Shown piece after piece: positions 25,210 to 33,775 of a stretch of 64,000 nucleotides of DNA. The notes beneath the pieces are model-generated. The model searched no databases and had not been told where the DNA came from. It worked only from the letters and a program-made list of their open reading frames with translations. Location of the stretch: positions 1-64,000 of the forward strand of contig CANGHN010000004.1 in NCBI GenBank assembly GCA_947453825.1. The letters run 5' to 3'. Positions within the stretch are counted from its first letter, which is position 1, and each line of letters starts with the position of its first letter. This stretch comes from Betaproteobacteria bacterium. GTDB taxonomy: Bacteria; Pseudomonadota; Gammaproteobacteria; Burkholderiales; Burkholderiaceae. The translations under genes were made by a program, and so were the position numbers.

Positions 25210-25650
25210 GTGGAAATTGTAATTAAATCCTGGGCAGAAGCCTCTCAAGATGCCTACCTCATAAGAAAACAGGTATTTGTTCAAGAGCAAGGCGTTCCTG
25301 AAGAATTGGAATTAGATGAGTTTGACTCTAGCGCTCAGCATATTCTGGTCTATCAGGGAGACGCCTGCATAGCGACTGCAAGATTAGTCAAGCTAGATGA
25401 TGCATGCTCACAAATTGGTCGAATGGCAGTCTTAAGTCCCTTTAGGAGGCAAGGCATTGGTATGGCTATTTTGAGAGCCCTAATTGATCTTGCTAAACGA
25501 GAGCAGATCTCTTCCCTAGTTCTACATTCTCAAGTGATAGCGATTCCTTTTTACGAAAAGCTAGGCTTTAAGGGCGATGGCCCCTTTTACGATGAGGCAG
25601 GTATTTTGCATCGGAATATGATGTTGTCATTAGCTAATGTACTTTTATGA
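25210..25650 (+). CDS. GNAT acetyltransferase, YjcF/ElaA-like
   Basis: A 146-residue single GNAT domain. The N-terminus has RKQVFVQEQGVP, typical of the ElaA/YjcF subgroup, and the acetyl-CoA loop is SPFRRQGIGMAIL. Ends with the YEKLGFKGDGPFYDEAGI pattern of the same subgroup. Start is GTG at 25210. Thirteen bases ahead of ybgC and probably in the same operon. Acceptor substrate unknown. Confidence 0.88.
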   Translation: MEIVIKSWAEASQDAYLIRKQVFVQEQGVPEELELDEFDSSAQHILVYQGDACIATARLVKLDDACSQIGRMAVLSPFRRQGIGMAILRALIDLAKREQISSLVLHSQVIAIPFYEKLGFKGDGPFYDEAGILHRNMMLSLANVLL

Positions 25651-25663
25651 TTTCTAACTGCCA

Positions 25664-26074
25664 ATGACTACTCCCTACATTCATCGCGTTTGCTATTCCG
25701 ACACTGATGCAGCCGGCTTCGTATATCACGGTCGCTATCTTGAAATCTTTGAACGAAGTCGTGCAGAATGGCTGGCTCAGAAAAATCTGAGCCCCAGCAA
25801 ACTGATTGCCCAGTTTGGCATACTGCTCCCAGTTCGTGATCTCAAGATGGATTTTCATAAGCCAGGTCGCCTAGATGACATTCTTTACGTAGATCAGGCC
25901 ATCGAACGTCGCAGCAGAGCTCAGCTTAGCATCAGACAAACTGCTAGAAGATCGATTGAAGGCAGTACAACCGATCTAGAATTGATTGTCAGCGCCCTCA
26001 TTAATATTGTTTGCATAGACACCATTACACTCAAACCCAAAGCCTTTCCAGACTTTCTATTCCTGCCAGAGTAA
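25664..26074 (+). CDS. ybgC: Acyl-CoA thioesterase YbgC-like
   Basis: A 136-residue hotdog-fold thioesterase. The active-site stretch YSDTDAAGFVYHGRYLEIFE contains the catalytic Asp and the conserved tyrosine/histidine of YbgC. YbgC hydrolyses acyl-CoA or acyl-ACP thioesters at the membrane. In E. coli it opens the tol-pal operon; here it stands between a GNAT gene and a thiol dioxygenase, without tol genes in view. Confidence 0.9.
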   Translation: MTTPYIHRVCYSDTDAAGFVYHGRYLEIFERSRAEWLAQKNLSPSKLIAQFGILLPVRDLKMDFHKPGRLDDILYVDQAIERRSRAQLSIRQTARRSIEGSTTDLELIVSALINIVCIDTITLKPKAFPDFLFLPE

Positions 26075-26085
26075 GGAAACTCATC

Positions 26086-26688
26086 ATGTCCGACGAAAAA
26101 TTACTTAGCTTCATTAAAGAACTCAGCCTACTGTTAGAACAAAAGCCTAGTGAAGAAATCATTTTCACTAAAGGTAAAACGCTTCTTGAGAGGCTCATAG
26201 CAGTAGATGACTGGTTGCCGGTGGAATTTAGTAAACCTCACCCACAGTATTACCAACAATATCTTCTATATGCCGACCCCTTAGATCGTTTTTCAGTTGT
26301 CAGCTTTGTATGGGGTCCAGGTCAAAAAACTCCCCTTCATAATCACACGGTTTGGGGCATGATTGGTCAACTACGTGGTCAAGAAAAAGGTACCCCCTAC
26401 TATCGCCAAACAGATGGTAGCTTTAAAGCTGGCGCACCATGCGTTTGCCCGCCAGGAAAAGTTGACACGGTCTCACCGAATACCCATGACATTCACGTGG
26501 TAGAGAACGCTATGAGCGACCAAGTTTCGATTAGCATCCATGTATATGGTGGCAATATCGGCAGAATTCAACGCTCAGTCTTTGACCTAAACTCAGGCGC
26601 AGAGAAGACGTTTATCTCTGGTTATGCCAATCAGCTCGTGCCTAACCTATGGAACCCTGCTGAATTCTCAAAGCAAATCTGCGAATGA
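26086..26688 (+). CDS. Thiol dioxygenase (cysteine/3-mercaptopropionate dioxygenase type)
   Basis: The ATG at 26086 is chosen because AAGGAAA lies just upstream. The 200-residue cupin has the iron triad H85, H87 (PLHNHTVWG) and H137 (THDIHVV). The stretch RFSVVSFVWGPGQ with the HNHTVWG motif is closest to bacterial 3-mercaptopropionate dioxygenase rather than animal cysteine dioxygenase. The enzyme oxidises a thiol to a sulfinate using O2 and Fe2+. Substrate choice cannot be settled from sequence. Eleven bases after ybgC. Confidence 0.9.
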   Translation: MSDEKLLSFIKELSLLLEQKPSEEIIFTKGKTLLERLIAVDDWLPVEFSKPHPQYYQQYLLYADPLDRFSVVSFVWGPGQKTPLHNHTVWGMIGQLRGQEKGTPYYRQTDGSFKAGAPCVCPPGKVDTVSPNTHDIHVVENAMSDQVSISIHVYGGNIGRIQRSVFDLNSGAEKTFISGYANQLVPNLWNPAEFSKQICE

Positions 26689-26738
26689 TTTAAAATAAGG
26701 CTTCTTACTGCAAACGCCCTAGCGTGGCAGCTCACCCC

Positions 26739-26776
26739 ATTGACCGGGATAGTCGTTTAATTGAATACGGGTCAAT
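26739..26776 (+). promoter_or_regulatory. Inverted repeat ahead of rhlE
   Basis: ATTGACC (26739-26745) and GGTCAAT (26770-26776) form an inverted repeat ending 15 bases before the rhlE ATG. It could be an mRNA hairpin that governs translation, as with other cold-linked helicase genes, or an operator. Confidence 0.3.
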
Positions 26777-26791
26777 ACTTTATTGGCCCCT

Positions 26792-28072
26792 ATGTTATTT
26801 ACAGATCTCGGTTTATCAGAACCTATTCTTCGCGCTATTGCTGAAGAAGGCTATACCAGTCCCACACCAATTCAAGCTAAATCCATTCCCGCTGTTCTCA
26901 AGGGCGGCGATCTTTTAGCAGCAGCACAGACTGGTACAGGCAAAACAGCAGGCTTTACTCTGCCTATATTGCAATGCCTTTCCACTACCAAGGCAAGTTC
27001 TGGCAAGCGCGTATTACGCGTACTCATTTTGACTCCTACCCGTGAATTAGCTGCTCAAGTTCAAGAGTCCGTTCTTACCTATGGCAAATACACTGGGTTA
27101 AAGTCTGCCGTGATTTTTGGTGGTGTTGGCGCAAATCCACAAATTAAAGCTATTGCAGCAGGCTTAGATATCTTGGTGGCAACACCTGGGCGTCTACTCG
27201 ATTTACTATCGCAAAAATGTGTTTCCTTGGATGCCATTGAAATCCTAGTCTTAGATGAAGCAGATCGAATGCTAGATATGGGCTTCTTACGGGATATCAA
27301 AAAGATTCTTGCCGTACTGCCCAAGCAACGCCAAAATCTATTGTTCTCGGCTACCTTCTCTACAGAGATAAAAGCACTTGCTGATGGTTTACTTAACTCA
27401 CCTGCCTTAATTGAAGTAGCCCGAAGCAATAGCGCTAACGAGGCAATTGCACAGCTCATCCATCCCGTCGATCGCACTAAAAAGCACCCTTTACTGGCGC
27501 ACCTGATTAAATCCAATAACTGGAAACAAGTACTGGTCTTCACACGCACCAAGCACGGCGCTAATAAATTAGTAACGCAACTAGAAAAAGATGGCATCAC
27601 CTGTATGGCGATCCACGGTAATAAGAGCCAAACTGCCCGCACAAAAGCATTAGCAGACTTTAAAGCGGGTAAGCTTACCGCCCTGGTAGCAACTGATATT
27701 GCAGCACGTGGTATTGATATTGATCAGTTACCACATGTAGTGAACTACGACCTACCTAATGTATCGGAGGATTATGTTCATCGTATTGGGCGCACAGGTC
27801 GTGCAGGATCAAACGGTGTTGCCGTTTCTTTAGTATGCGTAGATGAACACCAAATGCTCAGAGATATCGAGAAACTCATCAAGCAAAAGCTGCCCCAAGA
27901 AGTGATTGCTGGATTTGAACCTGATCCTCATGCTGTAGCCCAACCCATTCAACTGCGTAGTCAGCAACATCAACAATCCAGAAAGCTGCGCCCTCAAGGC
28001 GCTAGTGGCGCACCGGCCAAGAAAGCACCTGCTAAACGCGGCAGTCCACCAAAAAGAAGCTTCAATCACTGA
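26792..28072 (+). CDS. rhlE: DEAD-box RNA helicase RhlE
   Basis: A 426-residue helicase with all DEAD-box motifs: Q motif [11 protein letters not shown]...TPIQ, motif I AQTGTGKT, Ia [28 protein letters not shown] and [12 protein letters not shown]. The basic C-terminal tail (Arg/Lys/Gln/Pro/Ala rich) is typical of RhlE. It remodels RNA, often in ribosome assembly and cold growth. I start at ATG 26792; a TTG three codons earlier is less likely. selD follows after 23 bases. Confidence 0.95.
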   Translation: MLFTDLGLSEPILRAIAEEGYTSPTPIQAKSIPAVLKGGDLLAAAQTGTGKTAGFTLPILQCLSTTKASSGKRVLRVLILTPTRELAAQVQESVLTYGKYTGLKSAVIFGGVGANPQIKAIAAGLDILVATPGRLLDLLSQKCVSLDAIEILVLDEADRMLDMGFLRDIKKILAVLPKQRQNLLFSATFSTEIKALADGLLNSPALIEVARSNSANEAIAQLIHPVDRTKKHPLLAHLIKSNNWKQVLVFTRTKHGANKLVTQLEKDGITCMAIHGNKSQTARTKALADFKAGKLTALVATDIAARGIDIDQLPHVVNYDLPNVSEDYVHRIGRTGRAGSNGVAVSLVCVDEHQMLRDIEKLIKQKLPQEVIAGFEPDPHAVAQPIQLRSQQHQQSRKLRPQGASGAPAKKAPAKRGSPPKRSFNH

Positions 28073-28095
28073 TAGCTCAGATTAAAATTATCACC

Positions 28096-29166
28096 ATGCC
28101 GCCATCACCACAAAACCAACCACTAGAACCACGCCTTACCTCCCTTTCTCATGGTGGCGGCTGTGGCTGCAAAATTGCTCCTGGAGTGCTTTCTGAAATC
28201 CTTCAGAATGTTCCACAACTTCCTTTTCCAAAAGAGCTATTGATTGGCATAGAAACATCTGATGATGCTGCCGTATATCAAATTAACGAATCGCAAGCGA
28301 TCGTAGCCACAACGGATTTCTTTATGCCGATTGTGGATGACCCATTTGATTTTGGAAAAATTGCTGCTACCAATGCAATTAGCGATATTTATGCAATGGG
28401 CGGCACTCCACTATTCGCGCTGGCTTTGGTAGGTATGCCGATTAAAGTCTTATCTAATAAAACGATTGCCCGAATTCTAGAGGGTGGTGCTGAAGCCTGT
28501 CGAAGTGCTGGTATTCCAATTGCTGGTGGCCATACGATTGATTCTGTTGAACCGATTTATGGCCTAGTTGCTATTGGTATCGTTGATCCTAAGCGTATGA
28601 AAAGTAATGCGAGTGCAAAACCTGGCGATGTGCTCATTTTAGGAAAGCCACTGGGAGTTGGCATTCTGTCTGCAGCTTTAAAAAAGGATCTACTTGGTCC
28701 AGATGGTTATCGCGAAATGATTTCAACCACCACTAAACTTAATACCGCTGGACCAGATTTAGCAAAACTCTCTGGCGTTCATGCATTAACCGATGTCACT
28801 GGCTTTGGTTTGGCTGGCCACACTCTTGAGTTGGCTAGAGGCTCACATTGCACTGCTCACATCGACTGGAGTCAGGTCCCCCTGCTCTCTAACGTACAAA
28901 ATCTTGCGGATGAAGGCGTGATTACGGGCGCCTCTGATCGCAATTGGCAAAGTTATGGATCTGATGTTGGATTGCCGGAGAGCTTTACACCAGCGCAGCG
29001 GGCTTTATTGACAGATCCACAGACCAGTGGCGGTCTATTAGTATCCTGTAGCTCCGATTGCGTCGAAGAAGTGCTTGATATCTTTAATCGGCATCACTTC
29101 TTAGGTGCTCGCGTGATTGGGCAGATGAGCAAAGCGCAATCCAAGCTATTGGTGATTTCTGCTTAA
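28096..29166 (+). CDS. selD: Selenide, water dikinase
   Basis: A 356-residue protein of normal length for SelD, which makes selenophosphate from selenide and ATP. The glycine-rich N-terminus carries the active pair C23 and K26 (GGCGCK), here with cysteine instead of selenocysteine. The catalytic domain motifs DDAAVY, ATTDFFMPIVDDP and GGHTID are intact. No selA, selB, selenocysteine tRNA or selU is in view, so whether selenium enters tRNA or protein is unknown. The end overlaps the convergent mmsB by four bases. Confidence 0.95.
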   Translation: MPPSPQNQPLEPRLTSLSHGGGCGCKIAPGVLSEILQNVPQLPFPKELLIGIETSDDAAVYQINESQAIVATTDFFMPIVDDPFDFGKIAATNAISDIYAMGGTPLFALALVGMPIKVLSNKTIARILEGGAEACRSAGIPIAGGHTIDSVEPIYGLVAIGIVDPKRMKSNASAKPGDVLILGKPLGVGILSAALKKDLLGPDGYREMISTTTKLNTAGPDLAKLSGVHALTDVTGFGLAGHTLELARGSHCTAHIDWSQVPLLSNVQNLADEGVITGASDRNWQSYGSDVGLPESFTPAQRALLTDPQTSGGLLVSCSSDCVEEVLDIFNRHHFLGARVIGQMSKAQSKLLVISA

Positions 29167-30047
29167 GCGTTTTTCTTAAAATGAAATATGCTTGAGAAAT
29201 CAAGCTGACCATTACCCGCTTTACTGTGAGCTTCATAGAGCTGCTGAGCCATTTGACCCAGAGGCACATCGGCATCTAAATTTTGGGCGTTCTCTATCGC
29301 TAGGCCTAAGTCTTTCAACATCAAGTCAACGCCAAATCCACCAACATAAGCTTTAGAGGCGGGCACATTGTCCATCACGCCTGGACATGGGTTATATAAC
29401 TCCAATGCCCAATTACGGCCAGAGCTCTTAGACATGATGTCTGACAATACTTTTGGATCCATACCATTCGCAATACCTAAACGCAGCGCTTCACTTGTTC
29501 CAAGCATTTGTATGCCCAGTAGCATATTGTTACAAACCTTAACAGTTTGGCCAGCACCACTCTCACCCGCATGAAAAATATTCTTACCCATTTTTTCTAA
29601 GAGAGGTCGTACGTATTCAAGATCCTTCGCCTCACCGCCAACCATAAAGGTTAAGGTAGCTGCCTGCGCCCCTGCCGTGCCACCTGAAACTGGGGCATCA
29701 ATCATGGCAAAGCCTTTTTGTTTTGCAGCGCTAGCTACTGCTTGCGCCACCTTTGGAGAAATTGTGGAGCAATCTACTAAAACTGTTTTAGGATTAGCGT
29801 ACGCCAATAAACCAGTATTGCCAAGATATAAGCCCTCTACGTGTTTTGAAGCAGGCAGCATGCTAACAAGAGCATCAACATCCTTGGCTGCGGTATTGGC
29901 ATCAGGAGCAATTGCACCGCCAGCAGCAGCAAAAGCCTGCAATTGACTAGATACCAAATCGAATCCAATGACCTGATGTCCGGCCTTCAATAAATTGAGT
30001 GCCATTGGCAAACCCATATTACCCAAACCAATAAATCCGACTTTCAT
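29163..30047 (-). CDS. mmsB: 3-hydroxyisobutyrate dehydrogenase-family enzyme
   Basis: A 294-residue beta-hydroxyacid dehydrogenase. The NAD-binding FIGLGNMGLPMA, substrate motif DAPVSGGTAGA, catalytic Lys region GQTVKVCNNML and the C-terminal KDLGLA helix are all present. It oxidises 3-hydroxyisobutyrate in valine breakdown; tartronate semialdehyde or other hydroxyacids are possible alternatives. The ATG at 30047 is preferred to a TTG 15 bases before because GGAAA precedes it. Follows a small cupin gene by 22 bases. Confidence 0.88.
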   Translation of the reverse strand: MKVGFIGLGNMGLPMALNLLKAGHQVIGFDLVSSQLQAFAAAGGAIAPDANTAAKDVDALVSMLPASKHVEGLYLGNTGLLAYANPKTVLVDCSTISPKVAQAVASAAKQKGFAMIDAPVSGGTAGAQAATLTFMVGGEAKDLEYVRPLLEKMGKNIFHAGESGAGQTVKVCNNMLLGIQMLGTSEALRLGIANGMDPKVLSDIMSKSSGRNWALELYNPCPGVMDNVPASKAYVGGFGVDLMLKDLGLAIENAQNLDADVPLGQMAQQLYEAHSKAGNGQLDFSSIFHFKKNA

Positions 30048-30069
30048 ATTATTTCCAATCAAAGAATGT

Positions 30070-30339
30070 CTATTGCCTTCTGGCGGCTAAATAATGTACG
30101 CCTTCAGGCCCATAAGTCTCAGCATGTAATTGCTCATAACTTAAATGGAAAACCTCTCCAGGTCTATAAGTCTGGGCAAGGCCGTTTGTCACCAACTCAA
30201 TACTGCCAGCTAATACCAGCGCCTTAACCTCAAAGGGGTGTGAATGCTCGTTTAAATGGCCATCTGACTCACGCATAACCTCAACAGGGTCTGGATACCC
30301 TTCTTGCTTCAGCATTTGGATGAATTGTGTCTTATTCAT
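30070..30339 (-). CDS. Small cupin protein
   Basis: An 89-residue single cupin barrel. Metal-type residues appear in the EHSHPFEVKALVL strand and again in HLSYEQLHAE. Cupins of this size either bind small acids or act as minimal oxygenases/isomerases; this one has no further domain. It precedes the 3-hydroxyisobutyrate dehydrogenase gene in one likely operon. Confidence 0.75.
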   Translation of the reverse strand: MNKTQFIQMLKQEGYPDPVEVMRESDGHLNEHSHPFEVKALVLAGSIELVTNGLAQTYRPGEVFHLSYEQLHAETYGPEGVHYLAARRQ

Positions 30340-30396
30340 ACCTGAACTATAGCGCGGATATAAACTGCGACCATAGCAAAACCTATATGAGGCAAT

Positions 30397-30690
30397 ATGA
30401 CCGTCAAAGTCATTGGATTAATCGAGTTAACAGACCAAGAAGCATTTGAAAGTTACCGTCAGCAGGTGGGCAGCACTGTAGAGAAATATCAGGGCAGCAT
30501 TCATGCGCGTGGTTCGGTAAACGCAATATTCTGGAATGAATTAGAGATGGCACCCTTTCACTCCTTTGTAGAATTGCAATTTCCTAGTCAAGCAGATGCG
30601 CAAGCATGGGCCAGTAGCCCTGAGTATCAACAATTACTTCCCGTTCGCAATCAAGCAATGAAGCTAACGCTCTTTGGAGTGACTACTTAA
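30397..30690 (+). CDS. DUF1330 family protein
   Basis: A 97-residue alpha/beta protein with the DUF1330 pattern: an opening strand KVIGLIELTDQEAFESYRQQV, a central HSFVELQFPSQADAQAWASSPEYQ and a closing LFGV strand, like the ferredoxin-like stress-response dimeric barrels. Function unknown. Divergent from the cupin gene. Confidence 0.8.
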   Translation: MTVKVIGLIELTDQEAFESYRQQVGSTVEKYQGSIHARGSVNAIFWNELEMAPFHSFVELQFPSQADAQAWASSPEYQQLLPVRNQAMKLTLFGVTT

Positions 30691-30699
30691 AACATGGGC

Positions 30700-30730
30700 A
30701 AAAAAAAGCCTAGCTCTTGAAAGCTAGGCT
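30700..30730 (-). terminator. Terminator of the small basic protein gene
   Basis: Read on the minus strand, AGCCTAGCT (30730-30722) pairs with AGCTAGGCT (30715-30707) and is followed by a run of seven Ts. It also lies just after the DUF1330 stop on the other strand. Confidence 0.9.
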
Positions 30731-30751
30731 CAGAATCAATTAAGGTAAGAA

Positions 30752-30940
30752 TTACTTCTTAGCTTCCATTGCCTCTTTTGTAGCAGTAATTTCTTTGCGA
30801 CGCTCTTTGCAAGCGCCAGCAATTTCTTGTAAGGCTTTACGGGCACGTGCTGCAGATGCCTTAATGCCTTTTTCAATAAATTTTTCGTTTTCAGCTTTGT
30901 ATGTTTCAAAAGCAGCCAACAATGTATCGTGTTGTGACAT
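30752..30940 (-). CDS. Small basic helical protein of unknown function
   Basis: Start ATG at 30940 follows GGGAG at good spacing; an upstream start six codons earlier lacks it. The 62-residue product is highly charged and helical, with KASAARARKALQEIAGACKERR in the middle. This resembles the N-terminal part of histone H1-like proteins of betaproteobacteria, but the lysine/alanine-rich tail of those proteins is absent. Role in nucleoid binding is only a guess. Confidence 0.7.
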   Translation of the reverse strand: MSQHDTLLAAFETYKAENEKFIEKGIKASAARARKALQEIAGACKERRKEITATKEAMEAKK

Positions 30941-31098
30941 CTTGTCTCCCGTTATCAAATAAAGTTCATACCAACAACGAAGTCAGTATATCCCCATAAA
31001 AACTACTGGAAATGGCCTATTTCATCAGGGATAACTCTTATAAGCAGTACTTCGGCCAAAATGCTTAAATACCCAAAAATAAGCTGGAGAAGCCAAAA

Positions 31099-32073
31099 AT
31101 GCTCAAAAATATCCTTGTTTTACTGGCCCTAGGCTTACTTGGCCTGCCTTTAAGCGCCCAAACCAGCTCCTGGCCCGCCCAAAACAAGGCTATTACCTTT
31201 ATTAACCCCTTCCCCCCTGGTGGGGCCGTAGATGCATTTGGACGCCCCCTAGCCAAGCAATTGGCGGTCCAATTGAATGATTCAATTGTGGTGGATAACC
31301 GGGGTGGTGCTGGTGGAACCTTGGGTGCTGCAGTTGCCGCAAAAATGGCACCCGATGGCTACACCTGGTTGCTAGGCGCAGTGCACCACTCTATTGCACC
31401 AAGCATGTATGTCAACTTGTCCTATGACATCACTAAAGATTTTGAACCGATTGCCATTATTGGCAGTGTTCCACATGTCATTGTCGTCAACCCGAAAAAG
31501 TTTCCAAAGAATGATTTGAAATCCATCATTGAAGAGATTCGCAAGAATCCCGGCAAATACAACTATGCATCGACCGGTAATGGCACCTCACAGCATTTAA
31601 CTGGTGAGTTATTTAAGATGCAAAATAAATTATTCATTACTCATATTCCCTATCGTGGTACTGGACCTGCGCTACAAGATTTGGTTGCAGGTCAAGTGGA
31701 TATGATGTTTGATACTTTGGCAGGTGCGGCCCCTTTTATTAAAAATGGTCAATTGATTGCGGTTGCAGTTACTACACAAAAACGTGTAGATGCCTTCCCT
31801 AACGTACCTACCGCTCAAGAACTTGGGATTTCAAACTTTGTCGTATCGAGTTGGTATGCCTTATGGGCCATTAAGGGCACGCCAAAGGACATCATGGACA
31901 AAATGAGTGCCGAGGTGCAAATCGCCTTAGCCTCTCCTGATATCAAGGAGCGCTGGGCAGCTATGGGTGCAAGCGTACCTAAAATGACTAGGCCTGAATT
32001 AGTCAACTATATCGATCAAGAAATTGTGCGCTGGAGTGAGGTTGTGAAAAAGTCCGGTGCGAAATTAGATTAA
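31099..32073 (+). CDS. Bug/TctC-family carboxylate receptor (5)
   Basis: A 324-residue secreted receptor: signal peptide (cut near LSAQ), PFPPGGAVD, DGYTWLLG and HIPYRGTGPA. The arginine in the last motif replaces the usual lysine. GGAGAAG precedes the ATG. The four-domain rhodanese gene follows after 24 bases, a linkage that hints at a sulfur-containing ligand, but only weakly. No permease genes nearby. Confidence 0.92.
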   Translation: MLKNILVLLALGLLGLPLSAQTSSWPAQNKAITFINPFPPGGAVDAFGRPLAKQLAVQLNDSIVVDNRGGAGGTLGAAVAAKMAPDGYTWLLGAVHHSIAPSMYVNLSYDITKDFEPIAIIGSVPHVIVVNPKKFPKNDLKSIIEEIRKNPGKYNYASTGNGTSQHLTGELFKMQNKLFITHIPYRGTGPALQDLVAGQVDMMFDTLAGAAPFIKNGQLIAVAVTTQKRVDAFPNVPTAQELGISNFVVSSWYALWAIKGTPKDIMDKMSAEVQIALASPDIKERWAAMGASVPKMTRPELVNYIDQEIVRWSEVVKKSGAKLD

Positions 32074-32097
32074 TTTACCTATTAGAAATTCAAAAAA

Positions 32098-33684
32098 ATG
32101 ATGAGTATTAAGACACAAAACTATGCCTTTATCCGCAGCAAACTAATTAATAAAGAAGAGATTGCTTTTTTGGATGTGCGCGAAGAAGATCCACATGCGC
32201 AAGAGCACCCATTATTTGCTGCCAACTTACCTCTCTCTCGGATTGAAATCGATGCTTACGGTAAACTCCCTAAAAAAGATGTGCCGATTGTGACTCTTGA
32301 TGATGGCGAGGGTAATGCACAGTTAGCAGCAGAACGGTTAATGGCGCTTGGTTATACCGATGTCGCAGTTTTTAATGGGGGCGTCGCAGCCTGGAAAGCG
32401 GCAGGCGGCGAATTATTTCGTGACGTCAATGTTCCCAGCAAATCATTTGGCGAGCTCGTTGAATCTAAACGCCATACACCCTCTTTATCTGCGCAAGAAG
32501 TAAAGCGGCTGATTGATAGCAAAGCAGATGTCGTGGTGGTAGATGTGCGACGCTTTGATGAATACAACACCATGAGCATACCTACGGGTATTAGTGTGCC
32601 GGGTGCTGAACTGGTATTGCGTATACCTGAACTTGCACCCAACCCAAAAACCAAGATCATTGTGAACTGTGCCGGTAGAACTCGGAGCATTATCGGTACC
32701 CAATCTCTGATTAATGCCGGCATTCCAAATGAAGTAAATGCCTTGCGCAATGGCACCATTGGTTGGACTCTAGCAGGGCAAGAATTAGACAAAGGTCAGA
32801 GCCGAAAATTTACGGCAGTTAGCGAAACTACTGCAAGCGAAGCTGCCAGTCGTGCACGTAGCGTTGCTGATCAAGCCAAGGTTAAACGGGCAAGCTTAGC
32901 CGATGTCCTCAAATGGAAAAATCAATTAGAACGCACTACTTATTTTTTTGATACTCGTACCCCAGAAGAATATGAGGCAGGCCATCTTCCAGGGTTTCGC
33001 TCTGTACCAGGCGGTCAATTAGTGCAAGAAACCGAAATGGTGGCGCCTGTACGCGGCGCACGTATTGTCTTGGCTGACCCTAGCGGTGTTAGAGCAAATA
33101 TGCCAGCCTCTTGGTTGGCGCAGATGGCTTGGGATGTTTATGTCCTTGACGACATTAAAGCAGCAGACCTGAGCGAAAAAGGGCCATGGAAAGCGCCACT
33201 ACCAACCCTGCCCAGCGTGCACACTGTAGACCCTGCAACCGTATCAAACTGGCTAAAGACGGATAGCAATACAGTTGCTGTAGATTTCAGTACGCACGCT
33301 AATTATGTGAAAGGGCATATTCCTGGTAGTTGGTATGCCTTACGCTCACAACTTAAAGATGCAATCAAAAAAATCCCTCAAGTGGATCGCTATATCCTTA
33401 CCAGCTCCCCAAATGAATTAAGCATCTTTGCTGCAGCTGAGTTTCAGGTGTTGACTAAAGCTGAAGTATTGGTACTAGAAGGCGGCAATGCGGCTTGGAC
33501 CAATGCTGGATTTGAATTGGAGAAAGGCCCCAGTCGCTTAGCTTCACCTCCATTGGATCGTTATAAACGTCCTTATGAAGGTACTAGCGTCGACCCTGCA
33601 GCAATGCAGGCGTATTTAGACTGGGAGTTTGGCCTTGTAGAGCAATTAGGTAAAGATGGCACCCATCATTTTTGGGTACTCTAG
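32098..33684 (+). CDS. Four-domain rhodanese-family protein
   Basis: A 528-residue protein made of four rhodanese domains (about 1-105, 125-235, 262-365, 372-475) and a short tail. Only domain 2 keeps the catalytic cysteine, C191 in NCAGRTRS; domains 1, 3 and 4 have TLDDGEG, LADPSGV and SSPNEL at that place and cannot carry persulfide. So one active and three scaffold or regulatory domains. No signal peptide, so cytoplasmic. Sits behind a Bug receptor, ahead of a strong terminator. A sulfur-transfer or thiosulfate role is likely but unproven. Confidence 0.88.
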   Translation: MMSIKTQNYAFIRSKLINKEEIAFLDVREEDPHAQEHPLFAANLPLSRIEIDAYGKLPKKDVPIVTLDDGEGNAQLAAERLMALGYTDVAVFNGGVAAWKAAGGELFRDVNVPSKSFGELVESKRHTPSLSAQEVKRLIDSKADVVVVDVRRFDEYNTMSIPTGISVPGAELVLRIPELAPNPKTKIIVNCAGRTRSIIGTQSLINAGIPNEVNALRNGTIGWTLAGQELDKGQSRKFTAVSETTASEAASRARSVADQAKVKRASLADVLKWKNQLERTTYFFDTRTPEEYEAGHLPGFRSVPGGQLVQETEMVAPVRGARIVLADPSGVRANMPASWLAQMAWDVYVLDDIKAADLSEKGPWKAPLPTLPSVHTVDPATVSNWLKTDSNTVAVDFSTHANYVKGHIPGSWYALRSQLKDAIKKIPQVDRYILTSSPNELSIFAAAEFQVLTKAEVLVLEGGNAAWTNAGFELEKGPSRLASPPLDRYKRPYEGTSVDPAAMQAYLDWEFGLVEQLGKDGTHHFWVL

Positions 33685-33695
33685 AGTCTGATAAA

Positions 33696-33730
33696 TAAAA
33701 AGCCGGGGCTAACCAGCTCCGGCTTTTTTA
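33696..33730 (+). terminator. Terminator after the rhodanese gene
   Basis: AGCCGGGGCT (33701-33710) pairs with AGCTCCGGCT (33715-33724), one G-U pair, followed by a T run; an A run on the left makes it usable in both directions. Confidence 0.92.
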
Positions 33731-33775
33731 TTGCAACTGCAAATCGACTGGGATTACCAGATTGAGATAAACCTA

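Noticed and set aside
27079-27642. 187-codon minus-strand frame inside rhlE
   Set aside because: Antisense to a fully conserved helicase; composition typical of a shadow frame.
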